NCBI GenBank assembly: GCA_009760855.2
Contig: WPIO01000069.1
Span: 1,016,501 to 1,080,500, forward strand
DNA: 64,000 nucleotides
Source: Cristatella mucedo
Lineage: Eukaryota > Bryozoa > Phylactolaemata > Cristatellidae
Reading direction: 5' to 3'
Below the pieces are notes generated by a model that was not told the DNA's origin, did no database searches, and worked only from the letters and a program-made list of their open reading frames with translations. A program made the position numbers and the translations under genes. Positions 33,740-44,900 of the stretch are shown piece by piece (positions within the stretch are counted from its first letter, which is position 1; the number at the start of each line of letters is the position of its first letter).

Positions 33740-34130
33740 GGGCTGGCAACCGCACTTGAATTTCAGCAAACTTTCTTAAATTGAACGGCGATAAAGCCAA
33801 CTTCCTAGTTAAAGGCGAACCTCGCGTGAAAATTGGAAAGCTTAAAGCTCAACGTCAGCTCCCCCAGCATATCATTGCATCTGTACGAAATGTAGGTTCC
33901 TCTTCCAAAAGAGACCTTTCACTGGACACACAAATCAGCTCCGTAGTCAGGCTCAGCCGACTATATCAGTTACATAATATTACGAAAATTCGGGCCAGCT
34001 TTTACTACATCAAAATTGGTCCGTGCATTTGTGACACTACCAGTACTTTCGTAATTAACTGCTTGCAGCTCTGCTAGCCTAACCAATCAAGCGTTTACAG
34101 TTGGTGCAAAACTGCTGCTTTCTACTTGCT
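33740..34130 (+). repeat. LINE-A-related RT fragment, very degenerate
   Basis: Plus-strand segment resembling the NDDKTNLL, SVRNLG...[10 protein letters not shown] and YQLHNITKIRA blocks of LINE-A, diverged well beyond the other copies. It may be an older subfamily. Confidence 0.65.
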
Positions 34131-35280
34131 AAAGCATGGCACGACAGCAAGTAGATGAGCTTTTCGCTAAACTGCAAGCTCTAAAGTGCTCGCAAACTGC
34201 AGCTTCCTACCATCACTCAGTTATAATGTCAATCACTGTATTCACGGCATAGCTGAGCTGAGAAATTGTGTCCAACTGCCCTGCAGTAAGCTTACTCGGT
34301 AATTTTAACTAAACTGTGCCTATTCGGAAAGAAGCCTTCCTGATATCAACGTGGCTAGTTGCACACACACGGATGCACACAAGAAATAGGACTGGGTCGT
34401 CAATTACTGGCTATGGACAGCTCTAGGCGACAAATATTTCGCTCGGCATCAGATGCAGTCAACGTCGAATTGCTGACAACCTCAACTCGAGAATTCACTG
34501 CAATGCGTAAAGCCAATTGCTAATTGCCAGCAAATAAGCTGTGGTTTCGAAGTGCATATAATCGAGCTAGTGTAGAGTTAAAGCATTCAGACTGAAAGAC
34601 ATGATGCTCTTGGCAGGAGAAGGCAAGAGCTAAAAAACCAGAGACAATCGAATCTACCCAGTAGGCAGCAAACAGACGGCTTCTTCCGTTTGGTCAGGCT
34701 ATCGAGCTTACATGCAGCACGGTGCACGGCAACGCATTCGGCGCTCTGGGGAAACACTATTGGTGACAGCCTAGCAGGCGCTGGGAAACAAGTGAAGCAG
34801 CAGCAGCAGGCAGTGGGGATGTCATACGCAAGAATTCGAAGTAAACCGGCTCTGCCTTGTAACTCAATCCTATTTAACCCTGAAGTATCGAAGCTGATAA
34901 GCCTGATCGTAACTTGATCTCCAATCTTAAATGCAGATGATGAGTGATAGGACGACAATCCGACTTCTAACAAGCCACGGCTGGCATGCGAGTGGACATA
35001 GCTGCTCCAGTGGCGATGGCAAATTTCTTGTCGTCAAATCTACTGGTCTGCCGCGAGTTTACTAAAGCATCACCGACTACACCCAACTACGCCAATCGCT
35101 GCAAGCGGTCACATGGGCAGGCACTCCGTCAGTGACCGTGCAGATCTTCGTACGCGTGCCGCCACAGCTCGCCCGACCTCCTCAGCGACCTGTAAGCAAA
35201 CCAGCCGTACACTGAACGACTGATCCCAGCCTCACCGGTCACCGTGGGCATCCGTGCCAGGCACACAGCACATCGGCTGC
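34131..35280. other. Unassigned stretch
   Basis: No gene recognised. A 128-codon minus-strand frame (34,973-34,587) and its 75-codon antisense partner show no motif. Confidence 0.45.
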
Positions 35281-35284
35281 AGGG

Positions 35285-35728
35285 TCACATACCATGAGGT
35301 AGTGTGCTCATACATGCAAGAGCCAGGTCGCGAGTTCAATTCGAGCCATGCGAGAAATCCTGTGGAAGGCCTGATGCAAGCTGGCGAAAGCCGCTTAAGC
35401 ACTTTTACTGGTACATAAATGGGGCTGTTGGATCGTTTAGCTTTGCTTATGTGCATCGACATATAACCCAAGCACAAACGAGCAACACAAGCACAACACA
35501 CGGATGTCGCCCACTCTTAACAGCCAATGTACAGCAGAGACCACGTTAGGAGTGACCTAAAAAGTCCCGTCTTTGCGCAATAGGGAGGTGCTCACAACTA
35601 GCCACAGCACCATCTAGCCGGCTGTCCCCTATCTATTGCCTCACGCACCAATTTCCATTGATAGCCACTACGCGCCTAAATAGAGATTAAGTTATCTTAA
35701 AGTGCTATACAAATGAATAATTTATTTT
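35285..35728 (+). repeat. SINE-1-like copy, interrupted
   Basis: A B-box-like GGTCGCGAGTTCAATTCGAG at about 35,326-35,345 is preceded by an A-box-like CATGAGGTAGTGTGC. The LINE-A-like SINE-1 tail appears at 35,673-35,725 (GCGCCTAAATAGAGATTAAG, GTGCTATACAAATGAATAAT). About 300 bp of unrelated DNA separates them, so they may be one interrupted copy or two fragments. Confidence 0.5.
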
Positions 35729-35754
35729 ACTGCCTTGATTTCTAGATCGCTTGT

Positions 35755-36250
35755 GAGAAAATGGGAGTGGAAGAGGGAGAGAGGCAGAAAGAGAGGGATA
35801 AATTCTGAGACAGTGAAAAAGAGGATTTGCGAGACAGGGTGAGCAGGTGAGATAGTAACAGAGTGATGAGAGGGAGTGAGTGAACAGAGAGACAAACGAA
35901 TGAGAGGCCAATAGAGCTAGAGATGGTAAGAGAGGAAAGAAGTGGATAAAGGAGAGAGATATAGAGTGATAAATGGTGAAGGAGAGACAGACAGACAGAT
36001 GGAGACAGACAGACAGATATATAGATACAGGGAGACGGAGACACGACTAGACAGAGAGATGGAAAGAGACAAGGGGAGAGACACAGAGAGACAGAGGGAG
36101 ACAAAGTGAGACACCGACAGACAGAGAGACCGATACAGAGGGAGGGACTTATAGAGGAAGTGAGATAGAAAGGAAGAGAGTTGGTGAGAGAGACAGAGAG
36201 AGACAGGTAGAGGTAGAGAGGTAGAGAGAAAGATAGAGAGATAGAAATCG
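35755..36250. repeat. Imperfect GA/GACA-rich low-complexity tract
   Basis: About 500 bp purine-rich on the plus strand, built from GAGAGA, GACAGACAGA and GATAGA units. Ser/Leu-rich antisense ORFs here are artefacts. Confidence 0.9.
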
Positions 36251-36640
36251 TCCCGACAGAGGATCACTATCACTGCAATGCATCTAGGCTTGTCCTTCGT
36301 AATGTTTGCAACTAGCATATTATACCACTTCTCACAAATCTGCGTTAGCTCTCAAGGAAGTAGCTTATCGACATCCAGCTATTGTACGTGCATTTAGGTC
36401 CCTTCATTCTCTTGCTCAGGCCTCTATATATGATACAATTGTCATGCAGGTTTGACATCCCGAAACCTACTCCACTGATTCTGGTCGTTTTGTTGTGCCT
36501 CAAACGAACCTGAAATCTTTTAAAGACAGCGCCTTCACTTCAAATGTTCCTAAAGCCTGGAGCTGATTACCGACCGACATCACGGCATCTCTGGATTCGT
36601 TGAAACTGTGTGTGTTAAATAAAATGTTAATATCTTTTTA
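36250..36640 (+). repeat. LINE-A-related RT fragment, degenerate
   Basis: Plus-strand remnants of the TARLVLRNV...HITPLLTNL, SLHSLAQASIYD and APKAWS blocks of the LINE-A RT C-terminus, older than neighbouring copies. Confidence 0.65.
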
Positions 36641-36777
36641 TTTTATCAGATCTTGATAGCAAGTTCCAATTGGGATTTGAATTAAACCAATACAGACACT
36701 ACCCTGCCTGTCAAACACTGAAACAGGAGTGCGACTGTTGGAGAGAGCAATAGAGGGAGGGGAAAGTGAGAGGGACG

Positions 36778-36781
36778 GGGA

Positions 36782-36855
<74 letters not shown>
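36778..36855. repeat. (GA)n microsatellite
   Basis: About 75 bp of near-perfect GA dinucleotide, continuing into GGGA-type repeats to about 36,930. Confidence 0.95.
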
Positions 36856-36859
<4 letters not shown>

Positions 36860-37079
36860 AAGATGGGGAGAGAGGGAGCAAGGGAGAGGTAGGGAGAAAG
36901 GAAGAGGGAGGGAGAAAGAGAGAGGAATCAGGAGAGTCCGGAAAATCAGGGGAATCAGCTTTCTCTTCGCCTGGTGAACTCATCCTTTTTATTCCTGTGA
37001 GCTTTGCCTACTTATGTGTACATAATTTACTGCATGTTATTAACTAAGGGTCTTAACTAATTAGAGCCACTGAGTATGT

Positions 37080-37265
37080 GAAATTTAGCATGCTGGTCTA
37101 AGAATGATGCCTGTTTGCTTTGCACACTTGTATAAGCACGACACCGTGCTTGTCATTAATCCTTGGTCACACAACTTCTCACAGCAAGTTGTAATGCATC
37201 GGAATAACGATTTAGTTCTCTTATGGCACTATACAAACAATATATTGTTATTATTATTAAATAGT
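37080..37265 (+). repeat. LINE-A-like 3' end, degenerate
   Basis: Decayed 3' UTR (TGTATAAGCACGACACCGTG), hairpin remnant (CGGAATAACGATTTAGTTCT, ATGGCACTATACAAAC) and ATT-rich tail at 37,242-37,260. Confidence 0.55.
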
Positions 37266-37414
37266 TTTAATAAGTCTTTTGCACAGCCCCATTAAAAAAT
37301 CCAATCTGTATCCAGGCACATGGAAGCTTGCTGCAAGAGAAGCAACACTCCCGAGTTAGTGACATGCACACTATCATGCTCAGACAGGAATGCAACAACA
37401 CTCAAAGTCACAGT

Positions 37415-37580
37415 AAAGGCTAGCTGATTAAGCAGCCTCGGGCGCATATCGACAGAAGATCGTCAATGGCTACCTCTCTGCTCACAGTCGGCCATAATGG
37501 ATTGCCAGTGCAGGACTCGAACCCACGACCGGGGTCGTACAGACCGAGCACATTACCCCTGAGCCAAGACCCGACTTTGG
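37415..37580 (-). repeat. SINE-2 copy
   Basis: Minus strand: A box TTGGCTCAGGGGTAATGTGC, B box GTGGGTTCGAGTCCTGCAC, then the SINE-2 body and a 3' end at GGCTGCTTAATCAGCTAGC (plus 37,420-37,438). Confidence 0.82.
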
Positions 37581-37860
37581 GAGCACAGTAACTGAAGGCA
37601 TGGCCTCTAAGAGATTTGCAGTTCCTTGGTTGGGATAATCCATGGAGTAGAGCCTGAAAATCGAGTGATTCGACAAGAAGCCTGGTGATAAACTAATTCT
37701 GACAGGTTTGGCCGGGGCAAGAGAACGAAGATACCTATGGGTGACAGACAGAATCTCGAGGTCGATGTGCTGATTGTTAATGCAGCCACGTAATAGTCAG
37801 TGGCAGAGAAGTTTACGCAGCTGCAGCTTACGAAAGAGAAGCCGAGCCACCGAGTTATGT
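37581..37860 (-). repeat. LINE-A-like RT end, degenerate
   Basis: Minus-strand blocks: TTTGGGAGCACAGTAACTGA, GGCATGGCCTCTAAGAGATT and the GGCCGGGGCAAGAGAACGAAG block, corresponding to the end of the LINE-A RT ORF. Confidence 0.6.
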
Positions 37861-40189
37861 AACAGCATAAAACCACCAAATTGAGCTCGTAGGGAACAGT
37901 ACAGCACCAAAGCCCGTGTTGGTAAATAGGCACAGTTAAGGGCATAGGGGTGGTCACAAATTTGCAACGAGTAAAGAAAAAGAACCGTCTTCTAAGGGAA
38001 GATGAATCTCGCGGTACCTAAGTGCTCAGCTGGAAGCGTTCAGAGCAGCAGGAATGACTGAAAGTCCGTATTTATCTCCGTCTGTAACTCGACAAAGTCA
38101 TAAAGACCATGTGGGTGTTACGCAGGAGAGTTTTGTATAGCGCACTCACAGCCTAAGCGGCTTTCGGTACACATTCGGTAGCCAACAGACTTCGTCTCAT
38201 GCAACAAAAAGAAAGTGGGAAGCATAGCAGAGTCAGGAGAGCAGTTGATGTACTGAGTAGCATGGAAGTAGCAGCTCAGGACGACTGAAAAGGATGAGCC
38301 ATAGTCAGCAGTAGGAGAGTAGTTGTCGTTGCGTAAGAACTGTGGAAGCAAGTTCCACAGTCTAGGACCACCAGAGCTAAAGCTTCTGTCGCCAACGGTC
38401 TTTAAGTGGAGGAATGGGACAGACAGCTAATTTATTGTCCACGCAGGACCTGAGGGAGCGAAATGGCTGAAACTGGCGCAGAAGTTCAGCTAGGTACGAA
38501 GGAGCCAAGCCGTGGCGGGCCTTGTGGGTCAGCGTAAGAACTTTGCTCTGGATCCGTTGCTCAACCGGTAGCCATCCTAGCTCTATTAGCAAAGAAGACA
38601 CGTGCTCAAACCTCTGGGACTTGAAGACTAACTTTGCAGCCATGTTCATAGTCAGCTGCAGTGGCCTAGTTGCTTTCTTTGGTAGCCCAGCCAAAAGGGA
38701 ATTGCAGTAATCAAGCCGAGAACGAACTAAAGAGTTAGTTAAATATTTTGAAAGCCACTGTGGAAGACAGCCCTTAACCTTGGATAGGGATGGGACCTGA
38801 TGGCTAGCCGTAGAAGCAGTCTTCTGAATAAAGCTTTAAAATTTAGACAGCTGTCGAAAACGACATCAAAATTTCGAGCACATGGTGATGGTCGCACTAA
38901 AGCATCGCCTATTATAAGAGCAAAGCCTTTTAATCCGGCCACACGCTTAGGGTGTCCTATAAGCAGCAGTTCGGTTTTATCATCATATAGTTTCAAGAAG
39001 TTTTCCGGAATACAGGATCGAATGTCGGCAAGGCAAGCATTCAGTTTCTCAGTTGCTGCACCAGATTCCTGCGGTTTAAATGACAAATACAGCTGAGTAT
39101 CGTCAGCATAAAAGTGATATCCTATTCCATGGGCCGTAATCACTTTTCCCAGAGGTTATGTATAAATGGAGAACAGAAAGGGACCGAGTACAGACCCTTG
39201 AGGGACTCCACATGTGACCCGCCTCGTGTGTGAGACCTAACTCCCATACGACAAGATTGAACACGATCAGACAAGCACGATTTAAACCAAGCCAGTGATT
39301 TGTCTGCCAGACAGATCATTATTCTCAATTGTTCAAGCACAACATCGCGATCAATGGAGTCGAAAGCAGCTAACAGATCTAGGACAGTGACATTCCCGTC
39401 ATCGTTGCCCCATAGAATGTCATTGTTAACACGGAAGAGAGCAGTTTCAGTGGAGTGCTGCCTCTTGAACCCTGATAGAAATGTTTCTGACATTTCATTC
39501 TTTTCAATATGTTCAACCAGCTGCTTAGCAACATTTTTTCCAAGAATTTTTGACAAGAAAGGAAGAAGAACAACTGGGCGATAGTTTGCATGGACCTCTG
39601 TATCTAATCCAGGCTTTTTAAGTATCAGTCTAACGATTGCCGATTTCAAGGACTTGGGGACGACTCCCTTTCCCAAAGAAGCATTAAAAATGTCGGTTAT
39701 GGCAGGGCTAAGTTGGTCTGCCAGTGAAGACCACAGAGATGAAGGTATAGGGTCTTCAGGAGGCGAGCTCTTTTTGCTAGACCTTATTAAGGTAGCCACA
39801 TCGCATGCACAAACCGCGGAAAACCTTTTAAGGAAGGTCACAGGTTGTGACACTGCAATTGCTGTAGTCGGAGGGGGCTTTATGGAGGTATGCATGTGCA
39901 TAATTTTTTCAGTAAAGAAAGCTGAAAACATTTCGACTCAGCCCTAAATATCTGGGGGTCAGACCTCTCTGCATTGGCCAGTAAATGGTTTACTGTCTTC
40001 TAATTCTGTTTAGAATCCGACTGGCAGGAATTCAGCTTTCGAGTGAATAAAGAAGCCCTGGTTTTTTTAAGCTCCCGGGTGTAAACTTAAAGGAAGTCTA
40101 TGAAATTGACTAGATCTGCATCAGACCCCGATTTCTTGAAACGACGTTCAAGCCTAAACTTAAACCGGAGCATCTTTATGAGTTTTTAA

Positions 40190-40265
40190 CATCTAATTAT
40201 TACTAATTATTATTAATAATGGTCTAATTATTATTATTAATTATCTAATTATTAACATCTTTGTG
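40190..40265. repeat. ATT/TAA microsatellite expansion in LINE-B
   Basis: Tandem AATTATTATTA-type run within the LINE-B linker, flanked by duplicated ACATCTTTATGAGTTTTTTA-like sequence. It is not seen in other copies and is probably a local expansion or a small tailed insertion. Confidence 0.7.
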
Positions 40266-40519
40266 AGTTTTTTTGTAAACTGAAAGGAGTCTCTACGACT
40301 TTGTACACGGATAGAATGAACGGGAGCAAGCTTGTCAAGAGCATTCCAGAGAGTCGTGTTCACTGCATCAGTGAGGGCATCGAGGAAGCCGGTCGAGTCT
40401 GAATGCCGATCAATAAGACCTGCACCATAAACAGATTTCAAAAACTTGTCTATGTCAATGCTTTGCAAGTTACGTCACTTGACAAGTTCGTCATTACCCT
40501 GTACGTACAAGGGAGCAGG

Positions 40520-40581
40520 AACAGTAAACGAGACCAAACAATGATCTGAGAACAGTAAACGAGACCAAACAATGATCTGAG
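40520..40581. repeat. Perfect 31 bp tandem duplication
   Basis: Two exact copies of a 31 bp unit, 40,520-40,550 and 40,551-40,581 (unit begins AACAGTAAACGAGACC), in the LINE-B endonuclease coding region. It causes a frameshift. Confidence 0.95.
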
Positions 40582-40674
40582 AGGGTCAGTGGGCACACCT
40601 TAAGGTCAGTGGGGAGGACAACCTTAGTGATCACGAGATCTAGAATATGGCAACCGTTGTGGGTGGTGTGATTA

Positions 40675-41240
40675 TGTAATGTAATGTATCTCCGTCTGTA
40701 ACTCCACAAAGTCATAAAGACCATGTAGGTGTTATGAGGGAGAGTTTTGTATAGCGCACCCACAGCCTAAGCAGCTTTCGGTACGCATTCGGTTGCCGAC
40801 AGACTTCGTCTTACGCAACAAAGAGAAAGTGGAAAGCATAGCAGGGTCAGGAGAGCAGTTGAGGTGGTGAGTAGCATGGAAGTAGCAGCTCAGGACCGCT
40901 GAAAAGGATGAGCCATAGTCGGCAGCAGGATAAGGTTGTCGTTGCGTAAGAATTGTGGAAGCGAGTTCCACAGTCTAGGACCTGCAGAGCTAAAGCTTCT
41001 GTCGCCAACAGTCTTTAGACGGGGGGGGTGGAATAGCTAATTTATTGTCAACACAGGACCTGAGTGCGCAAAGGGACTGAAACTGGTGCAGCAGTTCAGC
41101 TAGGTACGAAGGAGCCAAGCCGTGGTGGGCTTTGTGGGTCAGCGTAAGAACTTTGCTCTGTATCTGTTGCTCAACCGGCATCCATCCTAGCTCTTTTAGC
41201 AAAGAAGACAAGTGCTCAAACCTCTGGGACTTGAAGACTG
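40675..41240 (-). mobile_element. Nested younger LINE-B, 5'-truncated
   Basis: A 566 bp minus-strand LINE-B 3' end: tail GTAATGTAATGTATCTCC (plus strand), 3' UTR, and RT C-terminus (LGWMPVEQQIQSKVLTLTHK, GLAPSYLAELLHQFQ). It sits inside the endonuclease region of the older copy. 5 bp GATTA duplications flank it (40,670-40,674 and 41,241-41,245). Confidence 0.94.
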
Positions 41241-41950
41241 GATTAACGTGTTGGACCAAACCAAAATTGTCCAGACAGTCAAGAAATGAGCAGACCTGGC
41301 TGTTTATAGGGTTGTCAACGTGAATATTTAAGTCTTCAGCAATCCGTAATGGCCTGTGACACAAATATTTTAGCAAGGAACTCTGAAATCTCCTCTATAA
41401 ACAAGTTTTGACAGCTAGAAGGTCAGTATATCACAACAGTGAGAGGCATTGTCTTTGATAAAGACCTGATTGCAACCGATTCAAACGATGGCCCATGCGA
41501 AAAACTGTACATCTTATATCCAAACGATTCCCGAACAACAATTGCAACACCGCCGCCAACCTTGTCGGAACGCAAGGACTGATAGAATGAGAACCCGGGT
41601 GGAGTGGTCTCAGAAATACAGCTACTGGAACAAGGCATCATCCAAGTTTCGGTAAGCAGAAATGCATCTAGCTTCTCCTGGACCACATGATTTTGGATAA
41701 GTAACCCCTTGGTTTTTAGCAAGAGGATATTTAGTAGGTGGAATTTATGAGGCTGTCCAACAACTGGGCGACGGCGATAAGAGGCTTGTATTCGCATCGA
41801 GGCGTGTATCCGGCCCGGCAGGCACGTATGCTGACATTTGCAGCACGACAGAAGTGCAGCGACAGTGACCTGCCAGCTAGAGCCCCCGAAAAGTAGCCAC
41901 TGAATGCAGCATCTCCTGTATTCGCGATTAGAGTTGCAATTCGACCGCGA

Positions 41951-41993
41951 CTAATGGGCTAAGCTTCCACCATTGAATAGACTATGGAGAGAG
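41951..41993 (-). CDS. FADS exon 12 (probable last exon)
   Basis: After an acceptor CTGATGACAG it reads [14 protein letters not shown] and stop TAG (41,953-41,951), in phase 2 with the preceding exon. The resulting DIVSSLHS aligns with DIIxSLxxS of other FADS C-termini, but the usual LWxxAY ending is absent. A competing acceptor at about 42,133 would give only SCDLR-stop. Confidence 0.55.
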
Positions 41994-44900
41994 CTGTCAT
42001 CAGCCAGCAGTACACCATTCGGTCACCTACATAGCAATTGCAATGTCTACATCTCTTTAAAACCTACTCGTGTGTAAAAAGTTACTAATCCCCAGTGCAA
42101 TCGTTGGTCGGAGCAATGCAGATGCTGCAGGCTTCATCGAAGATCACAGCTGCAACAAACTTTCTGACCTTTAAACAAACAGCAGCTTACCTGACGATGT
42201 CTCGGAATGCGGTGCCAATCGGCTTGACGCAGTATTTAATTCCGTGTTTTTGACAAAGTGAGCGAACAAGAGGTGCAACCTTATAAAGGTTGTGTCTTGG
42301 CATTGTGGGGAAAAGGCTGCAACGAGAAATCACGATGCACGAAGTGCACAAGGTCAGGTAGCAGGCAGGAAGAATTTATCACTGCATCACTCGAGAAAGG
42401 TTGTACATGAGCCAATTGTACTGGAGCCACTAGTGCCAATAGGCAAAGCAACACTGACTTACTGGTGTTCAATCTGGAAGTTCAGGTGGCCAGTAAACCA
42501 GTCGTTGAAGAAGGACTTTTCTACGTTGCAAGTTGATTGGAGCTGCAAGACATTTCAAGTAGTTGCACGCTGCTTGATCACGTTGAGGATCACAGTGGCT
42601 CTTCACAAGCATAATGACGGCATGGGTCCAGTCATACCGCACAGCGTTTTAGCCGATTGCAAGCACAGGGAATGAACACTTGACTATTGACACTTGACCA
42701 CAACTGAGGCAACGTAAGAAATAGAAAATGACCGTTTTAGCAATGACTATAAAAGTTTGAGGGAGCAACTCCCTTGCTGCATTCAAAAGTGTTTTTTAGC
42801 ACGAGTGCTTGCCCTTCAGGACCAGTAGCCGGAGTTTAGCTCTCAAGGTCAGTGACGAAACCTTTGATCAACACAAGAGCTGCTACAGCTCAGCCAGGGC
42901 TTAGGGCTTATCTTCGTTATTTTGCCATTATTTTTTTTCGACTGAGCTCTTGTCATTGTAAGACCTTTCAGACCAACCAATGCATACCCCACTGTGAGCC
43001 ACGGTGGCCTGGTACAGGTCGCCGTGTCCATCTAGTAACACAGAGATCAACTGTGATGCCATTCACAAGTAACGCTATTTTCAAACAGGTTAAGGACCCA
43101 GCCAGTACCTACAAATAGGGCATTGCAAAAAATAAAGTTGAGAATGTGATTCGGGCCTTGAGAGCTCGTTGTGATTCGCTGATCCAGCCAGCTTGAGGGT
43201 ACAGCAAGAATGGTCAATGCAGGGGAACAGTGGAGGGGAGCTCTGGTGCTGGGAAAGAGGGTGCCCGTACTGGCCTAACCCAGTGAACTTGGTTTAGGGC
43301 TCCCCCTTCTGGGTTAGGGAATACAAGAGATCAGGCTTATTTGGCCCATGTGGAGACTGCCACTTAGCAACACCGTGTGAATCTGGGGAGGGGTGGAACC
43401 GCAGCAAGTCAACTGATGCAGGTGGAATATCGTTAGCTGCCACTCTGAGCCTGGGATGGGTCGGATTTTAGATGATCCGACCTACACTGCAACTGCCTAG
43501 CCCCTTCTTGTGACTCGGAAAGGGTGAAGAGATGCTGACCCGGTATCCTAGGCAGCCAAGTGGTGAAAAAGAAGCTCTGTCGCGCACCTAGCCTAGATTC
43601 TGAGCAGTGCATCGAGATGGGTCGGGTCTCGAGCTCTTAAAAAAATACTTTTGCCAAACCATTCTCCCGCTGCTGCAGGAGCACGTGTACATGGATTGTG
43701 TGCATACACTGTGGCCAAGTTTAAACCTGGCAGCCCAATCGGGGGAGGAGGGCTCTGCAGCTATCGAACAGCCCATATGCAGACGACTAATCTAGCTAAA
43801 GCTATGTTGGAGAAGCATAAGGGCAGGCACATCTCACTCTATTCGTGACATTCTTAACTTTCCAGCAATGTGTTCAAGAGATTTAAATTACTGCTGCATA
43901 TTGCAGATGCAGAGTGTGCCACTTTGCTACAAGCATCGGACAGTTACAGAAACTTGGTGGACCAATTGCATGAAACCTACACTGGTATAAGAGTTATTTT
44001 ATAGCACACGTTTGTGTATTATAAAATAAAAGCTAAACACTGCTTTAGCTTTCATGTGGAGTATATACTACAAATATATATGTGTGTAATACATTCTAGC
44101 ATTCAATATATGAAGCCGCATGCTGTTATTGATTAACTTGGTGGATTTTTGCTGAACTGAAGGTATACACAGCCAGAATCAAGAGCCCTTAGTTCCTTGT
44201 CATGCATACACATGGGGCCTGCAGACTTCATTCACTAAAACATCCAAAATATTAGCTGTTTCCTTCCATGTGACCAAACCTGGGATTAACATCCATTTTA
44301 GAGCAAATCGGCTGCATTTTCCAGGCGTCGCATATGGAAAACCCACTACGGTTTTAGACTGATGATGTAGTTTTAAACGAACATTCTCACACGCTCACAA
44401 GTTTATAGTTACCCAAAAAAATCGCAGAAAACTGTCGATTTCGGCATTCCTCACTTTTCAGTGTTAGCATGTACTGCACATGCATATATATCGTACACAT
44501 AGATTACAGACCGAAGATCGGTGAACTCAACCAGCCTATTCTTCAGCCAACCCAGCATGCGTATTGCTCCTACCATGAATGCCCTTGCGACGTTAGGCAT
44601 CTGCTGTTCCTACCCCATGGCAGCAAAACCAGCAGGGTATAACAGCTAACAGAGGCCTCACCTGCAGCTCTAGCCAAGACTTTGCATCGTCGTGCTCGAT
44701 CTTCATCGGAATGTGATTCGATTGGCTTACCCAGGTGAACCAATGGCTTTCCAGCACCCTGCAAGCAAAGAACACACAATAAACAGGGTTTCCAATGCCA
44801 AAAACCTACCAGCCACTGGCTATCTGTACACGTGTATCGATCATTGGAGTCATGCTCACATGCCCTACCTTACTTAAGCCGAGCCACTGACAAATCTCTG

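Larger units (their letters stand above)
38070..41800 (-). mobile_element. Near-complete LINE-B, interrupted by younger LINE-B
   Basis: 5' to 3' on the minus strand: apurinic-type endonuclease start (41,797-41,425; LDAFLLTETWM, GGGVAIVVRES), FLDCLDNFGLVQHVN (41,300-41,250), interruption at 40,675-41,240, endonuclease continuation (THNGCHILDLVIT, LSDHCLVSF), linker, RT fingers (SAIVRLILKKPGLDTEVHAN, YRPVVLLPFLSKILGKNVA), palm (LDLLAAFDSIDRDVV), catalytic YHFYADDTQLYLSF at about 39.10 kb, and RT C-terminus to 38,377 (VFKSQRFEHVSSLL, LGWLPVEQRIQSKVLTLTHK). The 3' UTR ends near 38,070. It is a CR1/L2-type retrotransposon that would encode endonuclease plus RT. Frameshifts make it inactive, although the YADD core survives. 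It lies just downstream of the desaturase 3' end, in the same orientation. Confidence 0.9.

Noticed and set aside
42849-43118. Overlapping ORFs near 42.9-43.1 and 43.6-43.8 kb as separate genes
   Set aside because: They lie in desaturase intron 9, have no motif, and lack conserved features or splice context.
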